A DNA stretch of 64,000 nt from CAYRXM01 sp964449465 (GCA_964449465.1 CAYVBK010000020.1:1-64000); one strand, 5' to 3'. Positions 42,505 through 51,542 are shown, counted from the stretch's first letter. The notes: generated by a model from the sequence alone, not told the origin. Translations and numbers: made by a program.

Positions 42505-43719
42505 ATGCATCTCTGGCCTGCCACCCCCCGGTTGAATTGGATCCTGGCTGGTTTGTACATCTTGATCTCGTTGTTCTTTTTGATCGCCGCAATCATCTCG
42601 CCGATGGTGCGGGCCGTCTCGTATGCGCCGCTGCGCGACCTGATCTTGCCGCCGCCGCAACCCATCGTCCTTAATCTGCTCTATTCCACCGAAAAAGAGG
42701 TCTGGCTGCAAGAGGCAGTGCGCCGTTTTGAGGCCGAACACATGCGCATCCAGGGCCACCCGATCCAGATCGAGATGAAACCGATGGGGTCGCGAGATAT
42801 GTATCTGGCCGTTCTGGAAGGACGTGCTCAGCCCGACATGATCAGCCCGGCCAGCATGCTGCAAATCTCGATTTTGCAAGACCTCTCGGCGGCCAAATGG
42901 GGCGATCCGATAGTGGACGCCCACGCCGCCGCCGTCTGCCGACCGGTGTTGCTGACTCCTCTGGTGTTGGTGGCCTGGAAAGATCGCGCTGCTGTGCTGT
43001 GGGGCGACAATCCCAACGGCAACATGTGGCTGCGCCTGCACGATGCCCTGATCAATCCGCAGGGCTGGGCGGCCTATGAACGCTCTGAATGGGGGTATAT
43101 CAAATTCGGCCATACCAATCCGCTCAAGTCGAACAGCGGCTTTCAAACCATCTTGCTGATGACCTACAATTATCACCAAAAGACCTCTGGCCTGAGCGGC
43201 GCCGACATTCTTTCAAACGCCGATTATCAAAAGTGGTTTACGGAATTTGAAGGCACAATATCCAAATTCGGCGACAGCACCGGCACCTATATGCGCGAGA
43301 TCGTGGCTTATGGCCCCAGCCTGTATGACATTGTGGCTGTCTACGAGGCGACGGCCATCGAAGAAGCGCAAAATGCCGTAGGCCGTTATGGCGAGTTGCA
43401 AATTTATTACCCCCCGGCTACTCTGCTCAGCGATCACCCCTTTTGCGCTTTGCAGGCCGAGTGGGTGACGCCGGAAAAGCAGCGCGCCGCTCAAATGTTT
43501 CTCGATTACCTGACCGGCCCGGAGGTACAAAGGATGGCTCTGCTGCAATATGGTTTCCGGCCGGTGGATCAGAGCATTTCGCTAGAGCAGCCGGGCAGTC
43601 CGTTCAATCGCTATGCCGCTAACGGCCTGCGCGTCAATATCCCTCCGCAGGTCGAGTTGCCATCGGGCAATGTCTTGAATACCCTGCTCGATTTCTGGCA
43701 GCGCAACGTGCAAAGGTAG
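42505..43719 (+). CDS. Membrane-anchored solute-binding protein
   Basis: 404 residues from ATG 42505 (AAGGAAGG about 5 bp upstream). One N-terminal membrane helix (about 12-35, ILAGLYILISLFFLIAAI) not followed by a cleavage site, then a type II periplasmic-binding fold: PIVLNLLYSTEKEVWLQEAV, PDMISPASMLQISIL, GYIKFGHTNPLKSNSG and MFLDYLTGPEVQRMALLQYG, seen in bacterial SBPs for anions and sugars. It forms a set with the related lipoprotein at 43743. Ligand is unknown. Its place after phoU suggests phosphate or a phosphorus compound, possibly molybdate-like. Confidence 0.78.
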   Translation: MHLWPATPRLNWILAGLYILISLFFLIAAIISPMVRAVSYAPLRDLILPPPQPIVLNLLYSTEKEVWLQEAVRRFEAEHMRIQGHPIQIEMKPMGSRDMYLAVLEGRAQPDMISPASMLQISILQDLSAAKWGDPIVDAHAAAVCRPVLLTPLVLVAWKDRAAVLWGDNPNGNMWLRLHDALINPQGWAAYERSEWGYIKFGHTNPLKSNSGFQTILLMTYNYHQKTSGLSGADILSNADYQKWFTEFEGTISKFGDSTGTYMREIVAYGPSLYDIVAVYEATAIEEAQNAVGRYGELQIYYPPATLLSDHPFCALQAEWVTPEKQRAAQMFLDYLTGPEVQRMALLQYGFRPVDQSISLEQPGSPFNRYAANGLRVNIPPQVELPSGNVLNTLLDFWQRNVQR

Positions 43720-43742
43720 AGCAGGAAATAAGGAGTTGTAAG

Positions 43743-45428
43743 GTGAAAAAGTATGTTCAATGGTTGACCGTGTTGGCCGTTTTGCACCTGGCATTGGCCG
43801 GTTGTAATCCGCTGAATGTCTTGGGCGGCAAAAAGGTGGTGATCAGCCTCATTTACGGTTCGGAAAAGAAGGAATGGCTGGTGCCGCTGGTAGACATGTA
43901 CAATGCCCAAAAGAACAAGACTCAGAGCGGCGCGGTGATCGTGATCGAAGCGACGCCGATGGGGTCTATCGAGTCGGCCGAGGCGATTGTAGAAGGCACT
44001 TTGCAACCGGTGGTGTGGAGCCCGGCCTCTTCGATCTATATTCCCATTCTCAACGCCGAGTGGCGCAGCCGCGAGCATGCCGATGATCTGGTGGTTGGCA
44101 CGCCTAAAGACCTGGTGCTGAGCCCGGTGGTGATTGCCATGTGGCAGCCGATGGCGCAGGCATTGGGCTGGCCGGGGCAGGCCATCGGCTGGGCCGACAT
44201 TGCTCGCCTGGCCGCCTCCGATCAGGGCTGGGCCGAATATGGCTTTGCCGAATGGGGCCGTTTCAAGTTCGGCCACACCCATCCCGATTATAGCAACAGC
44301 GGCATTGTCTCGGTGATCGCTGAGGCCTATGCCGGAGCCGGCAAGCAGCGCGGCCTGACCATGCAAGATTTGCAGAGCGAATCGCTCAAAAAATTTATGA
44401 CCGAGGTCGAGAGCAGCGTGATCCACTATGGGGTCAGCACCGGCTTTTTCGGCGAGCGCATGTTTGAGCGCGGCCCGTCTTATCTCAGCGCGGCGGTGTT
44501 GTATGAAAACCTGGTGGTGGCCCAAGAGACCAAACGCCTGGCCGGGCAGAGTCAGCAGCTTCCGGTGGTGGCCATCTATCCCCGTGAAGGCACATTCTGG
44601 AGCAATCACCCCTACTGCGTTCTCAATGCACCGTGGGTCTCGGCCGATCAGCGCGAGGCCGCCGGGCTGTTCCAAAACTTTTTGCTGGCCCGCCCGCAGC
44701 AGATTCAGGCCATGCAATATGGCTTTCGTCCGGCCGACCCGTCCGTCGCCCTGGCCGCGCCGCTGGATAACCGGCATGGCGTAGACCCGGCACAGCCCAA
44801 AACGGTGTTAGAAGTTCCCCCGGCCGAGGTGATCGGCGGCATCCGGCAACTCTGGAAGCAGACTAAAAAGCCGGTAGACCTGGTGGCCGTCATTGACATT
44901 TCGGGCAGCATGCGCGGCGACAAGATGGTGACGGCGCGCAACAGCCTGCTGCAATTTGTCAACATGCTGGATGACCGTGACCGCCTGCAAGTGTTGGTGT
45001 TCAGCAGCGAGGTGAATACCCTGACGCCCCTTTCGCCGTTGGGCGACAAGCGCGCCGATGTGCTGATGCGCATTTCCGGCATCACCGAAAAAGGCAAAAC
45101 CCGCCTGTACGATGCCATTCGGCAGGGCTATCAAGACTTGATGAAAAACGGCGACCCGCGTCACATTCGCGCCATGGTCGTTCTCTCGGACGGCGAGGAC
45201 ACCGATTCGCAGACCTCGTGGGGCGAACTGATGGATATGCTGCAACGCGACAATGAGAGCAGCGATGCCGATGCCGGAACCAGCATCAAAGTCTTTACCA
45301 TTGCCTTTGGCGCCGATGCCAACCAGGGCATCTTGGGCCAGATCGCCGAGCCGACCGGCGCCCAGGTCTACAAGGGCGATCCGCAAACGATCCAGCAGAT
45401 TTATTCACAAATCGCGACGTTTTTCTAG
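43743..45428 (+). CDS. Solute-binding domain fused to VWA domain (lipoprotein)
   Basis: 561 residues. Lipobox LAGC with lipidated Cys21. The N-terminal domain (about 30-355) is a type II binding protein homologous to the gene before it: shared KEWLVPLVD-like start, FKFGHTHPDYSNSG, VSADQREAAGLFQNFLLA and MQYGFRPADPS. A linker leads to a von Willebrand factor A domain (about 378-555) with a complete MIDAS: D385-I-S-G-S389, the threonine of KGKTRLYDAI and SDGEDTDS. MIDAS domains bind partners through a metal ion. The fused layout suggests a ligand-gated adhesion or assembly role at the cell surface. I cannot name the ligand or the partner. Confidence 0.83.
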   Translation: MKKYVQWLTVLAVLHLALAGCNPLNVLGGKKVVISLIYGSEKKEWLVPLVDMYNAQKNKTQSGAVIVIEATPMGSIESAEAIVEGTLQPVVWSPASSIYIPILNAEWRSREHADDLVVGTPKDLVLSPVVIAMWQPMAQALGWPGQAIGWADIARLAASDQGWAEYGFAEWGRFKFGHTHPDYSNSGIVSVIAEAYAGAGKQRGLTMQDLQSESLKKFMTEVESSVIHYGVSTGFFGERMFERGPSYLSAAVLYENLVVAQETKRLAGQSQQLPVVAIYPREGTFWSNHPYCVLNAPWVSADQREAAGLFQNFLLARPQQIQAMQYGFRPADPSVALAAPLDNRHGVDPAQPKTVLEVPPAEVIGGIRQLWKQTKKPVDLVAVIDISGSMRGDKMVTARNSLLQFVNMLDDRDRLQVLVFSSEVNTLTPLSPLGDKRADVLMRISGITEKGKTRLYDAIRQGYQDLMKNGDPRHIRAMVVLSDGEDTDSQTSWGELMDMLQRDNESSDADAGTSIKVFTIAFGADANQGILGQIAEPTGAQVYKGDPQTIQQIYSQIATFF

Positions 45429-45448
45429 TTCTGGCAAACGAGGCCTGT

Positions 45449-46162
45449 ATGCGTTCTTCTTTTTGGATCGCTCTCTTTCATCCTCTCAATCTGGCCATGA
45501 TCGGTGCGGCGGTGCTGGCCGGGCTGATTTCGGCCTGGTGGCTGTTTCCGGTGGGGCTGGCCTTTTGGCTGATTATGGTGGTGATGGTGGCCCGCGACCC
45601 GGCTCTCAAGATCAATCTGGGGCGCGACAAGCGCGGTGGGCTGGCGCGGCGGTTTCAACGTTACTTTGATCGCATCGAGCGCTCGCACGTCAGCGCGTTC
45701 AACAGCCTGAGCAGCGCACCGGCTGGCACGCGGCGAGCTGTGCAGCCGGTACTGGAAGCCATGTCGGTGCTGGTGGAGCAGGCTTATGCTCTATGCCAGC
45801 AAATGACCAACCTGGACAATTATCGCCTGGTCACCGAGGCGCAGGGTGATGTGCGCGCCGACCTTCAGCGCATCAACGATGCTCTATCACAGGTCCAGGA
45901 CCCGATGGTGTGCCAGGAATATGAGGCCTCGCGGCGGGCCTTGCAAGATCGGATCAATCGCCTGCAAGCTGTGACAGCGCAACTCGACCGCGTCGAGGCA
46001 CAGTTGTTGAGCCTGTCCAACGACCTGGACGGTGTTGTGGCCGAGATGTTGCGCCTGCAAGCCCTGTCGGCTCAGGGGCGCGGCGGTGCAGCCGAGGCTT
46101 TGGTGCAAAAATTGCGCCAGCAGTCGGCCAAGCTGGCCGCGTTTGAGCGACAGGTGATTTGA
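45449..46162 (+). CDS. Two-helix membrane protein with coiled coil, unknown function
   Basis: 237 residues. Two membrane helices near the N-terminus (about 10-50, PLNLAMIGAAVLAGLIS and WLFPVGLAFWLIMVVMV) and then a long, Gln- and Leu-rich cytoplasmic helical region (about 75-230; VQDPMVCQEYEASRRALQDR, AVTAQLDRVEAQLLSLSNDL) that should form a coiled coil. No enzyme motif. It is the last gene of the pst operon and 20 bp after the VWA fusion gene, so it may be the membrane partner of the two binding proteins. Function unknown. Confidence 0.78.
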   Translation: MRSSFWIALFHPLNLAMIGAAVLAGLISAWWLFPVGLAFWLIMVVMVARDPALKINLGRDKRGGLARRFQRYFDRIERSHVSAFNSLSSAPAGTRRAVQPVLEAMSVLVEQAYALCQQMTNLDNYRLVTEAQGDVRADLQRINDALSQVQDPMVCQEYEASRRALQDRINRLQAVTAQLDRVEAQLLSLSNDLDGVVAEMLRLQALSAQGRGGAAEALVQKLRQQSAKLAAFERQVI

Positions 46163-46209
46163 TGCTGTCATTGTCCTGGCAACGCGCCGTCCCTGTTTGA
46201 CCATTGATC

Positions 46210-46246
46210 AGACCTTTGAAGAGTTTAACTTTTCAAAGGTCTTTGT
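46210..46246 (+). terminator. Rho-independent terminator of the pst operon
   Basis: Stem AGACCTTTGAA / TTCAAAGGTCT with an 11-nt loop, then TTGTTT. It lies directly before, and slightly overlaps, the gcv promoter. Confidence 0.82.
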
Positions 46247-46275
46247 TTGCGCATGCGCATTGCCTGCGGTATAAT
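46247..46275 (+). promoter_or_regulatory. Sigma-70 promoter of the glycine cleavage genes
   Basis: TTGCGC, 17 bp, TATAAT. RNA would start near 46282, about 50 bases before gcvH. There is no room for a glycine riboswitch. Confidence 0.82.
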
Positions 46276-46332
46276 CTAGCACAGGTTACCCCGACTCAAA
46301 AATCAACCCGATCAAACAAGGAGGTTTGCGCT

Positions 46333-46713
46333 ATGAAATTCGATTCCACATGTCTTTACCTCAAAACCCACGAATGGATCCGCGTCCAGGGCGACGAAGC
46401 GGTGATCGGCATCAGCGATTATGCTCAGGCCGAGTTGAACGACGTGGTGTATATCGAGCTGCCCCAGGTGGGCGACGCGCTGGAGCAAGGCGATGAATTT
46501 GGCACGGTCGAGTCGGTCAAAGCGGCCTCGGCGATGTACATGCCGGCCGGCGGCGAGGTGATCGCCGTCAATGACGCTCTGTCCGACCGCCCCGAAGTGA
46601 TCAACCAGGACCCCTTTGGCGAGGGATGGATGATCCGCATCCGTCTGAGCAATCCCGCCGACCTGAACAGCCTGTTGAATGTGGATCAGTACAAGAAAAT
46701 TTGCGGCGATTGA
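46333..46713 (+). CDS. gcvH: Glycine cleavage system H protein
   Basis: 126 residues from ATG 46333 behind GGAGG. Lipoyl-lysine K63 in VESVKAASAMYMP, and HEWIRVQGDEAVIGISDYAQ at the N-terminal. It shuttles the methylamine group between P and T proteins. First gene of gcvH-gcvPA-gcvPB; gcvT is not in the window. Confidence 0.96.
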   Translation: MKFDSTCLYLKTHEWIRVQGDEAVIGISDYAQAELNDVVYIELPQVGDALEQGDEFGTVESVKAASAMYMPAGGEVIAVNDALSDRPEVINQDPFGEGWMIRIRLSNPADLNSLLNVDQYKKICGD

Positions 46714-46742
46714 ACGAGTTTTTGTTCAAAGGAGAACAAACA

Positions 46743-48092
46743 ATGAGCTATATTCCTCTCACCGCCGACGAGCGCGCCGAGATGCTGGCGACCATTGGCG
46801 CGTCGTCGGTGGAAGAATTGTTCGGCGACGTGCCGGCGCAGCATCGTTACCCATCCATCCCGCTGCCGCCGCCGCTGGCCGAACTGGATGTGTTGCGCGA
46901 ACTGCGCACATTGAGCGAGATGAACGCCGACCTGGATCATATACCCTCCTTTCTCGGCGCGGGCGCATATCAACACTATATCCCCAGCCTGGTCAATCAC
47001 CTCCTCTTGCGCGGCGAATTTTACACCGCCTATACCCCCTATCAACCCGAAATCAGTCAAGGCACATTGCAGGCTATCTTTGAATATCAAACCATGATCT
47101 GCGCCCTTACCGGCATGGAGGTGGCCAACGCCTCACACTATGACGGGGCAACGGCATTGGCCGAAGGGGTGCTGATGGCCTGGAACAGCCTGCGCGGCAA
47201 GCGGCGCAAAGCCATTCTCTCGCCCGACATTCACCCCGAATATTGTCAGGTGGTGCGCACCTATGTGCAGGGCCTCGACGTGCAGGTGTGTGGCGACGAG
47301 AACGCGCAGAACGGTGTGGCGCAGCTTGAAGCGATGATTGACGATGAGACATGCTGTGTGGCGGTGCAAAATCCCAACTGCTGGGGCGAGATCGAATCGG
47401 TGGCCGGGCTGCGCGCCCTGGCCGATGCCGCCCATGCACACAAAGCTATGTTGATCGTGGTAGGCTATCCCATCGCCCTGGGGCTGATTTCGCCGCCGGG
47501 CGATTATGGCGCCGATATTGCTTTGGGCGAAGCGCAGCCGCTGGGCAGTCCGCCGGGCCTGGGCGGCCCCTATCTGGGCTATTTTGCCTGCCGTCAGCGC
47601 GATGTGCATAAAATGGCCGGGCGACTGGTGGGGCAGACGGTAGATGTGGATGGGCGGCGCGGTTTTGTGTTGACCCTGGCCGCTCGCGAGCAGCATATCA
47701 AGCGCGAACGGGCCACCTCGAACATTTGCACCAATCAGGCCCTCTGCGCTCTGGCTTCGGCCATCTACCTGGCTGCTCTGGGGCGGCAAGGGCTGCGTGA
47801 TGTGGCCGAGTTGTGCTATCACAAGGCGCATTATCTGGCCGGTCAGATCGCCCAATTGGACGGCTATCGGCTGTGTGCGCGCCGACCGTTCTTTAACGAG
47901 TTTGTGGTGGCCTGCCCCTGTCCGGCCGCCGAGATCAATGACATCTTGTTGCACCGTCATCACCTCATCGGCGGGCTAGACCTGGCGCAGTGGGGCGGGA
48001 ATGAACATCACATGCTGCTCTGCGCCACCGAAGTGCATACCCGCGCTATGCTCGATGTTCTGGTGAGCGCGCTCAAGGAGGCAGCCCAATGA
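46743..48092 (+). CDS. gcvPA: Glycine dehydrogenase (decarboxylating) subunit 1
   Basis: 449 residues from ATG 46743 (AAGGAGA upstream). P-protein N-terminal half: FLGAGAYQHYIPSLVNHLL, YTPYQPEISQGTLQAIFEYQ and ANASHYDGATALAE. In split form it pairs with subunit 2, whose start overlaps its stop by 4 bp. Confidence 0.96.
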   Translation: MSYIPLTADERAEMLATIGASSVEELFGDVPAQHRYPSIPLPPPLAELDVLRELRTLSEMNADLDHIPSFLGAGAYQHYIPSLVNHLLLRGEFYTAYTPYQPEISQGTLQAIFEYQTMICALTGMEVANASHYDGATALAEGVLMAWNSLRGKRRKAILSPDIHPEYCQVVRTYVQGLDVQVCGDENAQNGVAQLEAMIDDETCCVAVQNPNCWGEIESVAGLRALADAAHAHKAMLIVVGYPIALGLISPPGDYGADIALGEAQPLGSPPGLGGPYLGYFACRQRDVHKMAGRLVGQTVDVDGRRGFVLTLAAREQHIKRERATSNICTNQALCALASAIYLAALGRQGLRDVAELCYHKAHYLAGQIAQLDGYRLCARRPFFNEFVVACPCPAAEINDILLHRHHLIGGLDLAQWGGNEHHMLLCATEVHTRAMLDVLVSALKEAAQ

Positions 48093-49549
48093 AACAACAA
48101 GTTGAACCGTTGATTTTCGAGTTGAGTCGGCCCGGACGCCGCGGCTGTACCCTGCCTTCACTCGATGTCCCAGCGGCTGACCTGCCCGCCGACCTGCGTT
48201 CTGACCTCGATTTACCTCAAGTGTCAGAGGTTGATGTGGTGCGCCACTATGTGCGCCTCAGCCAGCTCAACTTTGCCGTAGACGTGGGCATGTACCCGCT
48301 CGGCTCTTGCACCATGAAGTACAACCCCAAAGTCAACGAAGACGCCGCCCGTCTGCCCGGCCTGGCGCAGGTGCATCCCTATCAGCCTGCCGAGACGATT
48401 CAAGGGGCATTGGCTTTGATGTACCATCTGCAAGAGTCGCTTCAGGCCATCAGCGGGTTTGATGCCGTGTCTTTGCAGCCGGCAGCCGGCGCGCACGGCG
48501 AGATGGCCGGTGTGCTGATCATCCGCGCCTTTCATCGGGCGCAGGGCCAGGCGCAGCGTACCGTTATGCTCATCCCAGACTCGGCGCATGGCACCAACCC
48601 GGCCTCGACAACCATGTGCGGCTATACCACGCAGCAGATTCGCTCGGATGAGCGGGGCAATGTAGACCTGGACGACCTGCGCGTGCACCTCAATGAGCGG
48701 GTGGCCGGCATGATGCTGACCAACCCCAATACGCTGGGGTTGTTTGATGAGCATGTGTTAGAGATTTGTGAACTGGTGCATGGCTGCGGGGGGCTGATGT
48801 ACGGAGATGGCGCCAACCTGAACGCCATTATGGGCATTGTCCGCCCGGCCGATCTGGGTTTTGACGTGATGCACTTTAACCTGCACAAGACCTTTTCCAC
48901 CCCGCACGGCGGCGGCGGCCCCGGCGCCGGGCCGGTTGGTGTGGTGGCCCGTCTGGCCGAATTTCTACCCGGCCCGCTGGTTGGCCGGGCCGATGAGGAG
49001 CCGCTTTACCGGCTAACCTGGCCGGAGAGTAGCATTGGCCGGATGCGCGCCTTTTACGGCAATTTTGGCGTGCTGGTACGCGCCTATGCCTACATCCTGT
49101 CGCTCGGCGGCGAGGGGCTGCGTCGGGCCAGCGAGACAGCTGTGTTGAACGCCAACTATATGCGGGTGCAGATGCGCGACATCTGGCCGCTGGCCGTCGA
49201 ACGCATCTGCATGCACGAGTTTGTCCTGCGCGGTCCCCACGACCCGCAAACTGGCGTCCGCACCATAGACATTGCCAAGCGACTGATAGACTATGGTCAC
49301 GCTCACCCGCCGACGATCTATTTCCCTCTGATCGTGCCAGAATCTCTCATGATCGAACCGACCGAGACGGAAAGCAAGGACGCGCTGGATCAATTTGTCG
49401 CCGATATGCGGCAAATTGCTCAAGAAGCGCAAGACAACCCGCAAATGTTACACGATGCCCCGCATCATACCCCGGTGCGTCGCCTCGACGAGGTGCGCGC
49501 TGCCCGCAACCAAATCTTGCGCTATCGCCCGGACGAGCCGGCATCCTGA
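48089..49549 (+). CDS. gcvPB: Glycine dehydrogenase (decarboxylating) subunit 2
   Basis: 486 residues. It carries the PLP lysine, K267 in NLHKTFSTPHGGGG, together with LGSCTMKYNPKVNE and SAHGTNPASTT. The two subunits decarboxylate glycine and pass the aminomethyl group to GcvH. Split P proteins occur widely in Chloroflexota, Firmicutes and archaea. Confidence 0.96.
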   Translation: MKQQVEPLIFELSRPGRRGCTLPSLDVPAADLPADLRSDLDLPQVSEVDVVRHYVRLSQLNFAVDVGMYPLGSCTMKYNPKVNEDAARLPGLAQVHPYQPAETIQGALALMYHLQESLQAISGFDAVSLQPAAGAHGEMAGVLIIRAFHRAQGQAQRTVMLIPDSAHGTNPASTTMCGYTTQQIRSDERGNVDLDDLRVHLNERVAGMMLTNPNTLGLFDEHVLEICELVHGCGGLMYGDGANLNAIMGIVRPADLGFDVMHFNLHKTFSTPHGGGGPGAGPVGVVARLAEFLPGPLVGRADEEPLYRLTWPESSIGRMRAFYGNFGVLVRAYAYILSLGGEGLRRASETAVLNANYMRVQMRDIWPLAVERICMHEFVLRGPHDPQTGVRTIDIAKRLIDYGHAHPPTIYFPLIVPESLMIEPTETESKDALDQFVADMRQIAQEAQDNPQMLHDAPHHTPVRRLDEVRAARNQILRYRPDEPAS

Positions 49550-49557
49550 CCCCGTTG

Positions 49558-49621
49558 GTAGGGGCAGGCCTTGCGCCTGCCCAGCCTGCCCACATCGGGC
49601 AAGGGCAAGCCTTGCCCCTAC
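49558..49621. repeat. 64-bp imperfect palindrome
   Basis: It begins GTAGGGGCAGGCCTTGCG and ends AAGCCTTGCCCCTAC, so the ends are an inverted repeat of about 9 bp (GTAGGGGCA / TGCCCCTAC) with further GC-rich partial matches inside. It fills the gap between gcvPB and the convergent GAF gene, whose stop it touches, and could serve as a bidirectional terminator. Such GTAGGGGCAGGCCT elements look like an interspersed family, but only one copy is in this window. Confidence 0.7.
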
Positions 49622-51198
49622 TATCGGGCCGCGGATTCAAACAGGCGGGCCATCTCTATCGCCATGCCTATTTGATGGCCGATGGCTTCCAGCAGGGCCA
49701 GGTAGTTGGTTGAAAGCGAATCGTGATTGGCGTGGCGCAGGAATAAAATGCCACACATGGCTTTGTGCGCAGGCAGCGGCGTCAACACGTACACAGACGA
49801 TGTGTCGGACAATCTGGGTTCATCTCGCCCGTCCGGTTCGACGATGAGGGTCTGACGCTCCAGAACGACCTTGTGTCCCCAGGTGTGATTTTGCACCGAT
49901 ACGCCCTGCATCAAAGAAAATTCTTCAGCAGACAAACCCCGCTGTGCGGCCCAATAGATTCGCCCGGTGATCGGGTTGGGCAGCGAAATGCCGCCTCCTT
50001 CCAGTCCCAACAGGTTGAGCGTCGAGTCGAGCATGCGTTCCAAGGTTTGAGGCAACACCGGCGGCCAGCCAATGGCCGATGAAACGGCGTTCAAGATGGC
50101 CAGGTCATCGGCGCGGTCACGGGTTTGTTGATACAGGCGCACGTTCAAGATCACCCCGGCCACATGGCCGGCAAAGGCCAGCGCCACCGAGATGTCTTGC
50201 TCACTAAACTCGCATACCTGGTAGCGGGTCAGGCCGATCTCGCCGATGTATTGGTTCTCGACCAGCAGCGGCACGCCGAGCCACGAGCGTGTTGGCGGTA
50301 TGTCGCTCCACTGCCGATACCGTTCGTCTGCCTGGGCGTCAATGATCGAAATGGGTTGTTTGAGGGTCAGCAGATCGTTGAACAAGGGGATGCTGGCAGT
50401 GGGCAAGGGTTTGTTGAGCAGCATATCTCTGTTGTTCAAACCCCGCTCGGCGATGAGGGTCATGGTAGGATGAGCCGGTAGTTTGACGCCGTTCTCCTGC
50501 CCGGCCCACTCGCGGATGTGATACAAGATACCCTCTTTAAGTGTAAATATTATTGCATTGTCGTAAGAGATGATGATCTGGAGGTGTTCTAGTGCCTGTG
50601 TCAGCGCACTGCTCAGGTTGGAAGATAGCGGTACGGGCTCGGTGATGTGGCGCAAGGCTTCGGCCTGGCGGCGCGCCTGCTGTTCCAATTTGTACAGACG
50701 GGCGTTTTCGATGGACAGCGCGGCCACGTCGGCCAACATGATCACCATAGACAGATCGGCGTGAGAAAAGGCGTTGACATTTTTGTTGATCGCCTGGATC
50801 ACCCCAATGACGCGGCCCTGGTTGATCAGCGGGACGCAGATCATCGAGCGGGTGGTAAAGCGGGTGAGCTGATCTACGCCAGGGTAAAAGCGCGAGTCTT
50901 GCTGGGCATTGGTGATCAACACCGGCTCGCCGTGCCGCACCACCCAACCGGCTACGCCGGCAAAAGGCGGTAGCCGCAGGCCGGTTTGCGGGTCGGTCTC
51001 TTTGCCGATGGTCATCTGAATGACCAATTCCTGGCTTTGCTCGTCCAGCAAAGAGACCGACGTGGCATCAATGTTGAGAAAGTGATTGATTTCCTCGATC
51101 ACCTGAGCCAACACCACCTGCATGTCCAGGCTAGAGTTGAGCTTGTGTACCAAGTCATAAAACAATTCGAGACTGTTTGGCATTGCACAATGAGACAT
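49621..51198 (-). CDS. Triple-GAF domain protein without output domain
   Basis: 525 residues from ATG 51198 (an in-frame ATG at 51183 is possible). Three GAF domains: about 22-165 (ATSVSLLDEQSQEL, GVAGWVVRHGEPVLI, ICVPLINQGRVIGVIQ), about 190-355 (WLGVPLLVENQYIGEIGL), and about 370-520 (GGGISLPNPITGRIYW). No kinase, cyclase, receiver or DNA-binding domain follows, which is unusual for a GAF protein of this size. It may be a sensory scaffold, or its signalling half has been lost. A palindromic repeat at its 3-prime end and a MITE-like repeat near its 5-prime end border it. Confidence 0.85.
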   Translation of the reverse strand: MSHCAMPNSLELFYDLVHKLNSSLDMQVVLAQVIEEINHFLNIDATSVSLLDEQSQELVIQMTIGKETDPQTGLRLPPFAGVAGWVVRHGEPVLITNAQQDSRFYPGVDQLTRFTTRSMICVPLINQGRVIGVIQAINKNVNAFSHADLSMVIMLADVAALSIENARLYKLEQQARRQAEALRHITEPVPLSSNLSSALTQALEHLQIIISYDNAIIFTLKEGILYHIREWAGQENGVKLPAHPTMTLIAERGLNNRDMLLNKPLPTASIPLFNDLLTLKQPISIIDAQADERYRQWSDIPPTRSWLGVPLLVENQYIGEIGLTRYQVCEFSEQDISVALAFAGHVAGVILNVRLYQQTRDRADDLAILNAVSSAIGWPPVLPQTLERMLDSTLNLLGLEGGGISLPNPITGRIYWAAQRGLSAEEFSLMQGVSVQNHTWGHKVVLERQTLIVEPDGRDEPRLSDTSSVYVLTPLPAHKAMCGILFLRHANHDSLSTNYLALLEAIGHQIGMAIEMARLFESAAR

Positions 51199-51225
51199 CT
51201 TTTATCACGCCCCCTGTTAGAGCTG

Positions 51226-51364
51226 CTAGGAGGCTGCTGAAAAAAAGTCTATTTTTACCACAAAGGACACCGAGAACACAAAGATTTGCAATACTTTGCA
51301 TTTTTAGAAATGCTTTGTGTCCTTTGTGTCTTGGTGGTGAGAGGGTTTTTCAGCACGCTCCTAG
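51226..51364. repeat. MITE-like palindromic repeat, copy 2
   Basis: 139 bp with terminal inverted repeats CTAGGAGgcTGCTGAAAAA / TTTTTCAGCAcgCTCCTAG and inner blocks TACCACAAAGGACAC and TGTGTCTTGGTGGTGA. It matches copy 1 at 16388-16517 closely, and this copy keeps both ends. It lies upstream of the minus-strand GAF gene and 80 bp from the efp promoter. No open frame. The class resembles the palindromic CACAAAGGACACAAAG-type repeats seen in many bacterial genomes. Confidence 0.88.
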
Positions 51365-51444
51365 ATTGGCTTGTATTGTAACACGATTATGTGTCAAGGT
51401 CAAAGATGTTTAATGTCATAAAAAGTTGAGCTGGACCTGGAGGG

Positions 51445-51473
51445 TTGGCGTTTTAAGTGATTTGTGGTATACT
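51445..51473 (+). promoter_or_regulatory. Sigma-70 promoter of efp
   Basis: TTGGCG, 17 bp, TATACT. RNA start near 51480, about 60 bp before the efp start codon. Confidence 0.75.
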
Positions 51474-51542
51474 CTGAGCGGCTGACAGCGTAAAAATCAG
51501 CCAAAAATTGAATAAATCCAAGAATATTTGAGGAGTTTGTAA

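Noticed and set aside
46276..46332. Glycine riboswitch upstream of gcvH
   Set aside because: The leader is only about 50 nt by the promoter position, too short for the aptamer, and no aptamer motif is visible.
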